A stretch of 64,000 bases of DNA from Cryobacterium suzukii (GTDB lineage: Bacteria; Actinomycetota; Actinomycetes; Actinomycetales; Microbacteriaceae). Within the stretch, counting starts at the first letter, position 1. Each line of letters opens with the position of its first letter. The translations under genes and the position numbers were made by a program. Below the pieces are notes generated by a model. That model was not told the DNA's origin. It ran no database searches and was given only the letters and a program-made list of their open reading frames with translations. Below, one piece after another: positions 50,877 through 57,946 of the stretch. The stretch spans positions 24,611 through 88,610 of the forward strand of contig NZ_SOHJ01000009.1 of assembly GCF_004403185.1 (NCBI RefSeq), given 5' to 3'.

Positions 50877-50963
50877 ATGGCGAAGGTGCCGAAGGGCACA
50901 TCCGTTCGCCGTAAGAATGTTTCATTCGAAAAATCAGGTCAGCCCTGGTGGGCCGCCGGATAG
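50877..50963 (+). CDS. 28-codon small basic protein with ideal ribosome-binding site
   Basis: AGGAGG lies seven bases before an ATG that opens a 28-codon frame ending at TAG. The peptide starts MAKVPKGTSVRRKNVSFEK and ends in QPWWAAG. It is basic, with a tryptophan pair near the end. It is divergent from the DEAD-box helicase, and the leader could hold promoters for both. I do not recognise it. It is the only coding candidate in 50800-51189; the 226 bases after it hold nothing I can name. Confidence 0.6.
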   Translation: MAKVPKGTSVRRKNVSFEKSGQPWWAAG

Positions 50964-51189
50964 AGAAGAGGGCGTTCTACGACGCAGCAAGCGCAACTAC
51001 GCACTCGCAAGTGCTCCCAGTCTAGCGGATGCTGTCAAATCGGCTGCCCGCCGACCGTGCGTCGGGCACGTTGCGCCGGTAGATTTCGCGACACGCCGTA
51101 AAATCCCGCGCATCTTTACGGCGCGTCGCAGATTTACCGGTTTTGCATACGCGGATGCCGGCAGACCGGTGGTCGCGGCTTGCTGGCCG

Positions 51190-51861
51190 TCAGGAGTGGT
51201 CGCCGTGGTAGAGCTCGCCGACAGGCACCTCGACGTCGATAATGTTGCCGTTCTGCGGCAGGGGGCAGGCCCACATCGGGTCGTACGCGCAGGAGGGGTT
51301 GTAGGCGAAGTTGAAGTCGAGGATGAGGCTGTCGTCGCCCAGACCCGGGCCAAGGTCGGCGCCCTTGATGGTGTCGAGCAGGTAGCGTCCGCCGCCGTAG
51401 GTGCCGTCACTCTTCCCGGCCAGGGCGTCTTTCAGCGGCAGGAACAGTCCGCCGCCGTAACTCACCAGTCGCCAAACGTCGAGGGAACCGAGGTAGGGCA
51501 GCCGCACGGTGCCGACCAGGTCGAATGGCACTGTCCCGTCAGTTCCCGTTTCCACGTTCATGCGATACGGCTGTTCGGCCCGGTGCACCTCCGCCTCGAA
51601 TCGCCAGTCGGGGTCATAGGCGGCAATCGGCAGCCCGGTGAATGCCGAGCGGTCGTCGGGCAGCAATGGGGACGACGGATGCCCGGCGAACAGTTCGTCT
51701 CGCCCGGAACGCCACAGTTCGTGCCCGCTCGCCGGGCTGCTCGCGCTCAACTGGCGCACTCCCGCGTACAGTCCGGTGACACGGCGACGCCAGTCGGCGA
51801 TCTGTAAGGCAGCGAGGGAAGAGCTCATAGTGGCTACGCTACCGCCGAGGGCCTGATCCAC
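51190..51861 (-). CDS. DUF1684-family protein
   Basis: A 223-residue protein with the family's WRRRVTGLYAGVRQL, RDELFAGHPSSPL, FNFAYNPSCAYDPMWACPLP and a C-terminal VGELYHGD. The conserved Cys/Trp-rich CAYDPMWACP segment is characteristic. The GTG at 51861 has AGGTGG upstream and is preferred; an ATG at 51826-51828 is possible. It lies 13 bases after the SRPBCC-like gene's stop, so they are probably co-transcribed. Function is unknown. Confidence 0.78.
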   Translation of the reverse strand: MDQALGGSVATMSSSLAALQIADWRRRVTGLYAGVRQLSASSPASGHELWRSGRDELFAGHPSSPLLPDDRSAFTGLPIAAYDPDWRFEAEVHRAEQPYRMNVETGTDGTVPFDLVGTVRLPYLGSLDVWRLVSYGGGLFLPLKDALAGKSDGTYGGGRYLLDTIKGADLGPGLGDDSLILDFNFAYNPSCAYDPMWACPLPQNGNIIDVEVPVGELYHGDHS

Positions 51862-51874
51862 ACGAAGCCACCTG

Positions 51875-52426
51875 CTAGGTTTCGGCGTTCTCGGTGGGTA
51901 GCACCCGTTGCGACGGCGGTACGACGTCGGCCTCGTCGATGCCGATGTCGTACTGCCAGTTGGGCGCGAGATGTTTCAGGCGCAGCATGCGCCATTGCCA
52001 GAACGCCCAGAAGGTCGGCCAGAGTGCGATCGTGGCCGGGCGCCCGCGAAAAATGAGCTGGTCGCGGTATAGCGTTTTGCCGGTGCCAGCCGGGTCGGGG
52101 GCGATCGCCATGCGGTGGTCCCAAAGCGTGACCGCACTCAGTGCCCCCGACACACCACGACCGGTATCGCGCAGAATTCGCACCCCATCGGCACGGTGCG
52201 TCGAATTGGCCAGCCGAATGACCTGGGTGCCCATCGGCACCAGGCCGAGCATGGAGAACTCGGCAGGGTGTTCGCCCGGCTCCCAGCGGGTGGGAAAACC
52301 GTCGGCTTCGAGCGACTCCACCGCCATGAACGGGCTGCTCACCTCACGGAAGACGGCCGGGCTGTGGATGGCGTGCCAGGCGGCATCCGGTGGGCAGTCC
52401 AGGATTTCTTTGAGCAGTACGCGCAT
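51875..52426 (-). CDS. SRPBCC-like protein
   Basis: A 183-residue protein beginning MRVLLKEILDCPPDAAWHAI and ending with a tryptophan-rich helix LWPTFWAFWQWRMLRLKHLA. The pattern is that of a START-like lipid-binding fold with a long C-terminal helix. The chosen ATG has GGAGG only one base upstream, so the true start may be an in-frame ATG nine codons earlier. It is divergent from the EVE-domain gene. Confidence 0.6.
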   Translation of the reverse strand: MRVLLKEILDCPPDAAWHAIHSPAVFREVSSPFMAVESLEADGFPTRWEPGEHPAEFSMLGLVPMGTQVIRLANSTHRADGVRILRDTGRGVSGALSAVTLWDHRMAIAPDPAGTGKTLYRDQLIFRGRPATIALWPTFWAFWQWRMLRLKHLAPNWQYDIGIDEADVVPPSQRVLPTENAET

Positions 52427-52470
52427 GCCTCCAGTTTGGTCTGACAGCGGCATGCAGTACAACTAGAAAG

Positions 52471-52911
52471 GTGGCAATTCGGTTCTGGCTCGGCGTCGTG
52501 CACCGCGAGCATGTGCTGCGCGGTGTCGATTTGGGCATTGCCCGGGCTAATCGCGGCGCCGGTGACGTGATCGCGCAAATGGGTGAGGCCGACGGCATCG
52601 TCTACTACTCGCCGAAAACAGCCATCGAGGGTGATCCGCTCAAGGAGTTCACCGCGATCGGCCGCATAGCGGATGCCTACGCGTATCAGGTAGGAGACCC
52701 CGGCAGCTCGTGGCGGCCCTGGCGCAGACGGGCCGATTACGACCTGGATGCCTGGCCCACGAGCATCCGCCCGTTGTTATCGGTGCTGCAATTGACCCGC
52801 GGCAATCCCGACTGGGGTTTCCAGCTACGCCGTGGAGTGCTCGAAATTTCGCGGCACGACTTCGAGATGATCCGGCAGCAGATGCGGCGGCCCTCCGCCG
52901 ACGACCGGTAG
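52471..52911 (+). CDS. EVE-domain (UPF0310) protein
   Basis: A 146-residue PUA-like EVE protein: WLGVVHREHVLRGVDLGIAR, DGIVYYSPKTAIEGDPLKEF, TAIGRIADAYAYQVG and the RPWRRRADYDL segment. EVE domains bind modified bases in DNA or RNA and occur in defence or RNA-modification contexts. The GTG start has AGAAAG upstream. No restriction or defence gene is adjacent, so its role here is open. Confidence 0.82.
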   Translation: MAIRFWLGVVHREHVLRGVDLGIARANRGAGDVIAQMGEADGIVYYSPKTAIEGDPLKEFTAIGRIADAYAYQVGDPGSSWRPWRRRADYDLDAWPTSIRPLLSVLQLTRGNPDWGFQLRRGVLEISRHDFEMIRQQMRRPSADDR

Positions 52912-52948
52912 TGCGTTTGGTCAGTAATCCTTTATTAGACTCAAGCGC

Positions 52949-54214
52949 ATGAATGGCGATCTCTGGTGGGTACCCTCGGTCATCGTTATCGGCCTCGTCG
53001 TGGCCGGAGTCTGGGCGCTGGTGGGTGCCTCGCGCCGGCGCACGCGAACCAGGCTCGGGCAGGTGAGCGCGGCCGCCACCGAGCTGGAGCGGAGCGCGTC
53101 CAGCAGCCTGGTGCGCGCCGACGACCTGGTGCAGGACGCCACCGACGAACTCAGTTTCGCCATCGCCCAGTTCGGCGAATCCGCGACGCGGGAGTTCCGG
53201 GCGGCGCTCACGACGTCGAAGCGCCAGCTCAGCGACGCCTTCGCGCTGCAGCAGAAGCTCGATGATGCCGTGCCGGACAGCGCTGCAGAACGCACCCGCT
53301 GGAACCAGCAGATTGTTCAACTCGCCGATGAGGCCACCGCCCGATTGAGCAACCAGGCCCGAAATTTCACTGCCAAACGGGGCGTTGAACGCAATGCTCC
53401 GCAGCAGATTGATGAACTGCACCGACGCCTCGACCGGGTGTCCGATCGGGTCGCCGGCGGCGCGAACACCCTCGCCCGACTGGGCTTGAGCTATTCCGCG
53501 GCGGCGCTCACGCCGATCAGCGGCAACGTCGGTCGGGCCGGCACCGCCCTTAAAGCGGCACGGGCCAGCGCCGATGCCGCGGCCACCCGACTCGAAGCAG
53601 CATCGTCCGAACCGGTGGGGGAGCAGTTGCAGACCGCAGAGCACGCCCTGTTCCAGGCCACGCAACTGCTCGATGCGATCGAAACGGGCGAAGACCAGCT
53701 TCATCGCGGTTTCGCCAACCTGCAAAAGGCACTGGATGCTGCCGGCGCGGAACTCGCCGAAGCCCGCGCCCTGCGCGATAATCACGAGGAATCCGACACG
53801 AGCGCGTCGCTCAATCACGTCATTACCGACGCCGCAGCGGTACAGGCGTCGCTGCGCGAGCCCGGGCGGCAAAGTGACCCGGCCGCGGATCTCGTGACCC
53901 TTGAGACGGCGATGAACGGGCTGGACAGCATCCGCTCGGAGGCGCGCAACCGCCAGCTGCGCCTCGACAACGCCCGAACGGCTCTGGCCGGCGCACTGCT
54001 CACCGCGCGCAGCCAGATCACGCTCACCCGCGACTTTGTGGCTGCCAATCGGGGTCGGGTGCAAGCCGGCGCGCGCACCCGCCTCGCCGAAGCCGAACGA
54101 CAACTCGCGCTCGCCGTGGCCGAGAGCGACCCGGTGACGGCGCTCGACACCGCGCGTCGAGCGATGACGCACGCAACGGATGCCGACGCCCTCGCCCACT
54201 ACGACGTGCACTGA
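52949..54214 (+). CDS. single-pass membrane protein with long coiled-coil region
   Basis: A 421-residue protein with one N-terminal transmembrane helix (VPSVIVIGLVVAGVWALVGA) and then about 370 residues of alanine-rich, helical, coiled-coil-prone sequence (for example SAAATELERSASSSLVRADD and TLETAMNGLDSIRSEA). This matches the C-terminal part of actinobacterial TPM-domain proteins without the TPM phosphatase domain. It lies 37 bases after the EVE gene. Function is unknown. Confidence 0.65.
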   Translation: MNGDLWWVPSVIVIGLVVAGVWALVGASRRRTRTRLGQVSAAATELERSASSSLVRADDLVQDATDELSFAIAQFGESATREFRAALTTSKRQLSDAFALQQKLDDAVPDSAAERTRWNQQIVQLADEATARLSNQARNFTAKRGVERNAPQQIDELHRRLDRVSDRVAGGANTLARLGLSYSAAALTPISGNVGRAGTALKAARASADAAATRLEAASSEPVGEQLQTAEHALFQATQLLDAIETGEDQLHRGFANLQKALDAAGAELAEARALRDNHEESDTSASLNHVITDAAAVQASLREPGRQSDPAADLVTLETAMNGLDSIRSEARNRQLRLDNARTALAGALLTARSQITLTRDFVAANRGRVQAGARTRLAEAERQLALAVAESDPVTALDTARRAMTHATDADALAHYDVH

Positions 54215-54220
54215 CCAGCG

Positions 54221-54248
54221 GTCGCTGACCGGCAGTCGCTGACCGGCA
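54221..54248. repeat. 14-bp tandem duplication
   Basis: GTCGCTGACCGGCA is repeated twice exactly, directly before the SprT-like gene's stop codon and after the coiled-coil gene. It is short and probably a replication-slippage duplication. Confidence 0.8.
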
Positions 54249-54249
54249 G

Positions 54250-54762
54250 TCAGCTGGGCGGCGGCAGCCGTGGCCCAGCGGAGGCCGCAGCTCGGCGTCG
54301 GATGGCTGGCGTGATTTCACGCCGCAACCAGCTGATGGCGTGGGCCTGGTCGAAGCGGCGGGAGCACAGGCCACAAGCCAGGGGTCGGGTGGGCTGCCGG
54401 TACCGAAAGTGAGTATGGCCGGCGGGGCAGGTGCCCACCCACGGGGCGAGCTCGTTGGCGATCTCGCCGTCGTGGGTGCGCTTGCCGTCGTAGCCGAGGT
54501 CGAGCGCCATTTTCTTCCAGCGTGGCCCGTGCCCGGCACGCGGCCCGACCAGGGCATGCGCGAGCTCGTGCAACAAAATCTGGTGCACGTCGTCGTCGGC
54601 ATAACGGGAGGCGAGGTAGCGCGAGACGGTGATGTGCTTCGAACTGAAATTGCACAGGCCGGCCCGCTTCTTGGCGTTGTCGAAGCCGAAGGTCCAACCG
54701 GGGTCGAGGTGCGCCGCGATGAGCGCGTCGGCCCACCGGCGCACCTGGGTGAGATCGGCCAT
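54250..54762 (-). CDS. SprT-like zinc metalloprotease-fold protein
   Basis: A 170-residue protein with the metal motif LLHELAHALVG (HExxH) followed by a downstream His in AGHGPRWK, and a C-terminal zinc-ribbon part (CPAGH, CGLCSRRF). SprT/Spartan-like proteins can act on DNA-protein crosslinks, but short bacterial forms are uncharacterised. Its ATG overlaps the sugar dehydrogenase stop in a TGATG, so they are coupled. Confidence 0.82.
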   Translation of the reverse strand: MADLTQVRRWADALIAAHLDPGWTFGFDNAKKRAGLCNFSSKHITVSRYLASRYADDDVHQILLHELAHALVGPRAGHGPRWKKMALDLGYDGKRTHDGEIANELAPWVGTCPAGHTHFRYRQPTRPLACGLCSRRFDQAHAISWLRREITPAIRRRAAASAGPRLPPPS

Positions 54763-55919
54763 CAGGGACCGACCACTACCTGAAAGAGCCGGTCGTCGCC
54801 GGCCGCCGGGGAGCCCCGGCCATCCGTGTTATTACTCACAAACCACAGTGTGCCAGCAGGGCCTGACACTACGTCGCGCAATCGGCCATAGTCGTGCACA
54901 AACCACTCGGCGGGTGCTGCTGTGGAGGACGGGCCGGTGATGGGGATGCTCCACAGTCGTTGGCCGCGCAGGCCCGTCATGAAGATGGTGTCATTGACGA
55001 TCGCGATACCGCTCGGGCTGGCCTGGTCGGTCGACCACTGCTGTTGGGGATCGATATAGGCCGCGTCACCGGCTTCGCCTTCAACCTGCGGCCAGCCGTA
55101 GTTGCCTCCGGGAACGATGCGGTTGAGCTCGTCCCAGGCGTTCTGGCCGAACTCGCTCGCCCAGAGCTGGCCGCGCGAATCCCAGGCCAGCCCTTGGGGA
55201 TTCCGATGCCCGAACGAGTACACGAGCGTGCCGAACGGGTTGTCTGCCGGCACGCCGCCGGTCGGTGTCAGGCGCAGAATCTTGCCGCCGAGCGAACTCG
55301 GGTTCTGGGCGTTGGCCGTGTCTCCGGCGTCTCCGGCGGTCGCGTAGAGCAGGCCATCCGGTCCGAAGGCGATGCGTCCGCCGTTGTGATTGCCGGCCCG
55401 CGGGATCGAATCAAGCACGAGGGTGGGCGTCCCGAGGGTGTGGCTGCCCGGGGTGCCGGCCAGCGGCATCCGCTCGATGCGGTTGTCGGTTGCGGTCGAG
55501 AAATAGGCGTAGACCCAGCCGGCGCCGCCGGGTGCCGCTTCGTCGGCCAGAAAGGCCAGGCCGAGCAGTCCGCCCTCGCCATTGGGCTCTGCTGCCTTAA
55601 TCGTGCCGGCCTCGCGCAGGCCGCCGTCGGGAAGTAACTCGCGCACGCGGGTGGTGTCGCGTTCGCTGATGAGGGTGGCGCCGCCTGGCAGCGGCAGAAT
55701 CGACCACGGAGCCTGAAGTCCCGAGGCGATCACGACAGGTTCCCCGACCGGATGCACCGGCGTCAGTTCTGCGGTCGCAGTCGCGCCGGGTGCGGGTTGG
55801 GCCGGTGTCGACGTCATCGGTGTGGCGCGTGGAGTGTCCGCGCTGCACGCGGCCAGCGCCAGAACCAGCAGGGCGGCCGACGCGGTGGCAGCCGCGCGCC
55901 GAAATGCCTGAGAAGTCAC
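54762..55919 (-). CDS. PQQ-type glucose/sorbosone dehydrogenase-like lipoprotein
   Basis: A 385-residue secreted lipoprotein with the lipobox LALAACS, followed by a TP-rich linker. The six-bladed propeller part contains VIASGLQAPWSILPLPGGAT, LLGLAFLADE, NHNGGRIAFGPDGLLYATAG with the catalytic His region, and FGHRNPQGLAWDSRGQLWAS. This matches the soluble quinoprotein sugar dehydrogenase family. PQQ synthesis genes are not in the window. It is the first gene of a two-gene unit with the SprT-like gene. Confidence 0.85.
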   Translation of the reverse strand: MTSQAFRRAAATASAALLVLALAACSADTPRATPMTSTPAQPAPGATATAELTPVHPVGEPVVIASGLQAPWSILPLPGGATLISERDTTRVRELLPDGGLREAGTIKAAEPNGEGGLLGLAFLADEAAPGGAGWVYAYFSTATDNRIERMPLAGTPGSHTLGTPTLVLDSIPRAGNHNGGRIAFGPDGLLYATAGDAGDTANAQNPSSLGGKILRLTPTGGVPADNPFGTLVYSFGHRNPQGLAWDSRGQLWASEFGQNAWDELNRIVPGGNYGWPQVEGEAGDAAYIDPQQQWSTDQASPSGIAIVNDTIFMTGLRGQRLWSIPITGPSSTAAPAEWFVHDYGRLRDVVSGPAGTLWFVSNNTDGRGSPAAGDDRLFQVVVGP

Positions 55920-55994
55920 CGTTCACCTCGCCTTCGTGGTGAACACAGCATGCCGCAGAACGCGCTCGAGAGCCAGCACCCGGCCACGACGCAC

Positions 55995-56084
55995 CATAAC
56001 TCCTGCAATGTGCGGCGCCGTTCTTCGGCGGCCGCGAGATTCCGCGGGCGGTTGTGTTGCCGGCATCGAATTGCCGGAGTTATG
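55995..56084. repeat. inverted-repeat element D (arms CATAACTCCTGCAA)
   Basis: The left arm (55995-56008) and right arm (56071-56084) pair over 14 bases with one mismatch, enclosing 62 bases. The arm core TAACTCCTGCA matches element C at 46597. The right arm supplies the TAA stop codon of the TPR gene (56080-56082). Internal GC-rich palindromic stretches (GGCGCC, GGCGGCCGC) suggest extra secondary structure. Confidence 0.65.
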
Positions 56085-56616
56085 CGCGAAGGGGACTGGT
56101 CCCACGGGCCGCGATGTGCGACTCCACTACCGCAACGGCAAGCAGTGAGCTGTCGAGTTCGTCGGCGTCGGCGCCGTCTTTCTCGCGCAGAAACACGGCC
56201 GCGGTAAAGTCCGCGAGCGCGCCGTCGAGGTTACCCTGGTCAAAATACACCTTGCCGCGGTGCTGCCGGGCATAGGCGGCCAGCCGGGTCCATTCGTGCA
56301 CCTCAGAATCGAGGATGCAGTGGGTCAGTTCGCTCGCTGCTTCGTCGAGCTTGCCTTGAAACTGCAAAACCTGGGCGCGACGGATGCGGCTGGCCACCGC
56401 CTGTTCCCGGTTGCCGGTGAAGCGAGACTGGCGCACCGCCTCGTTCGCGACCTCCCAGGCTTCGTCGAGCCGACCGACCAGGCGCAGCAGGGCGACCTTC
56501 TCATTGAGGGCGGCCAGGCTGCGCAGGTTACCGAGTTCGACGAGCCGTTCGCCGGCGGCCAGCAGGTCGACTTTTTCGCGCAGGGTGATGGGGTCGTAAC
56601 CAATGATGAAACTCAG
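56080..56616 (-). CDS. TPR-like helical-repeat protein, possible CTG start
   Basis: A 178-residue protein of repeated helices of TPR type (LAALNEKVALLRLVGRLDEA, QAVASRIRRAQVLQFQGKLD, YARQHRGKVYFDQGNLDGAL). The frame has no ATG, GTG or TTG at a suitable place after the upstream gene ends at 56709. A CTG at 56614-56616, with AGGAA seven to eight bases upstream, fits the best. The stop codon lies in repeat element D. Protein-protein interaction is likely; partners are unknown. Confidence 0.6.
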   Translation of the reverse strand: MSFIIGYDPITLREKVDLLAAGERLVELGNLRSLAALNEKVALLRLVGRLDEAWEVANEAVRQSRFTGNREQAVASRIRRAQVLQFQGKLDEAASELTHCILDSEVHEWTRLAAYARQHRGKVYFDQGNLDGALADFTAAVFLREKDGADADELDSSLLAVAVVESHIAARGTSPLRA

Positions 56617-56708
56617 GGGGTGTTCCTGTAATGACGAAGGCGGCCGGGGCCGCGGAAATTGACGGGTGCCCCAAGAGTACCGCCGCCGGTAAGCCTCCGG
56701 CGAGCACG

Positions 56709-57593
56709 CTAGTGTCCGATCTGAAAGACGGTGCGACCGGGCAGCGGCGACTGCGTCGAGGTTTCGTCGGTCGCCACGAGCGATCCGGCCATGAATGCTT
56801 TCAGTTCCGCGCCCTCGATCACCTTCGCCGGGTGCGGTCCGTTGGCGAGCAGCCGAGGAATCCAGTTGAGGTCGATCGGCGTGTGCGCTGCGACGAATAC
56901 GATGTTGCCGAAGCGGCGGCCCTTGAGCACCTGCGTCTCGGCAAATCCGATCACGTGCGGGAACACCGCCGAGAGGGTTGCGGCCTGGCCACGCGCGAAC
57001 GCGAGGCCGGGGCCATCCGCTACGTTGACGGCGAGCACGCCGCGCGGCGACAGCAGGGGAGCGGCGAGCGCGAAGAATTCGCGACTCGTGACGTGTTTCG
57101 GGGTGCGCGCGCCCGAGAAGATATCGACCACGACGAGGTCGACGGCTCCCCGCAGTCCGGCCGGCAGCTTGCCGAGCACCTCGCGGGCATCGCCGTGGCG
57201 CACGCGCAGCTGGGCCCGCTTGTCCCACGGCAAGACCTCCCGCACGAGGTCGATCAGGTCACTCTCGATTTCGACCACCTGCTGGCGGGAGCCCGGCCGG
57301 GTCGCCTCGACGTAGCGCGGCAGGGTCAGCGCGCCGGCCCCGAGGTGCACTGCGGTGATTGGCTCGTGCGGGTCGCCGAGCAGATCGATGACGTGCCCGA
57401 TGCGCTGGATGTACTCGAAGAACAGCTCATCGGGGTGGTCGATGTTCACCTGCGACTGCGGCGTGCCGTCGACGACGAGCTGAAAGCTGCCGGGGGTGAA
57501 CCGATCCGGTTCAATCACCGCCGTGTGTCCACTCAACTTCAAGACGACAGACGGATGCCCGTCCGTTGCCTCACCCTTACGCCCAGTACTCAT
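56709..57593 (-). CDS. spermidine-synthase-fold SAM-binding protein
   Basis: A 294-residue protein with a spermidine-synthase-like Rossmann fold. VHLGAGALTLPRYVEATRPG is the SAM-site loop, VVEIESDLIDLVREVLPW follows, and VDLVVVDIFSGARTPKHVTS lies near the active site. Polyamine synthases have a DDGD/YH signature that is not seen, so it could be another aminopropyl- or methyltransferase-like enzyme. I chose the ATG at 57591-57593. The frame is open upstream but non-coding there. Confidence 0.75.
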   Translation of the reverse strand: MSTGRKGEATDGHPSVVLKLSGHTAVIEPDRFTPGSFQLVVDGTPQSQVNIDHPDELFFEYIQRIGHVIDLLGDPHEPITAVHLGAGALTLPRYVEATRPGSRQQVVEIESDLIDLVREVLPWDKRAQLRVRHGDAREVLGKLPAGLRGAVDLVVVDIFSGARTPKHVTSREFFALAAPLLSPRGVLAVNVADGPGLAFARGQAATLSAVFPHVIGFAETQVLKGRRFGNIVFVAAHTPIDLNWIPRLLANGPHPAKVIEGAELKAFMAGSLVATDETSTQSPLPGRTVFQIGH

Positions 57594-57946
57594 GGTTCCA
57601 GTCTGCGCCCTCACCGCGCCCTCACGGCGCGCAATCTGCGCGCAGCATCCAGTTCGAGAGCGTAAAAAGTGCCCATTTGCGGTTGCCAAGCGGGCCGTTC
57701 CTGCGCTTTCACGGTGACTAGTGCGACGGGTTATACCTGAGAATTTGCACATTCGCAAGATTCGGGTGGACATGTCGCAAAAGGGGGCATATAGTTGATC
57801 CTTGCGCTCCCAGACAAACTATGCCTTCATATTGCGGTCGGCTTTGCGTGTTCAAGCCACCTTGAGGCACACCTCCTTATGAGGGTCTGCGGAGTCATCA
57901 CCAATAACAGTAACTAGACCTGACGGGGTCCACGGAGGTTATTTCC
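57594..57946 (+). promoter_or_regulatory. rpoB upstream region and long 5' leader
   Basis: This 353-base stretch holds no gene. TTGATC at 57795-57800 and an AACTAT-like -10 around 57817-57823 form a possible rightward promoter, giving a leader of about 120 bases. A GAGG-rich pyrimidine/purine segment (about 57862-57892) could fold into a short hairpin. GGAGG lies before the TTG start. No known riboswitch is recognised. Confidence 0.4.

Noticed and set aside
49783..51807. A 674-codon rightward open frame opposite the DEAD-box helicase and DUF1684 gene
   Set aside because: It spans two clear genes in antisense and the intergenic region. Composition is that of a high-GC shadow frame and no domain is visible.
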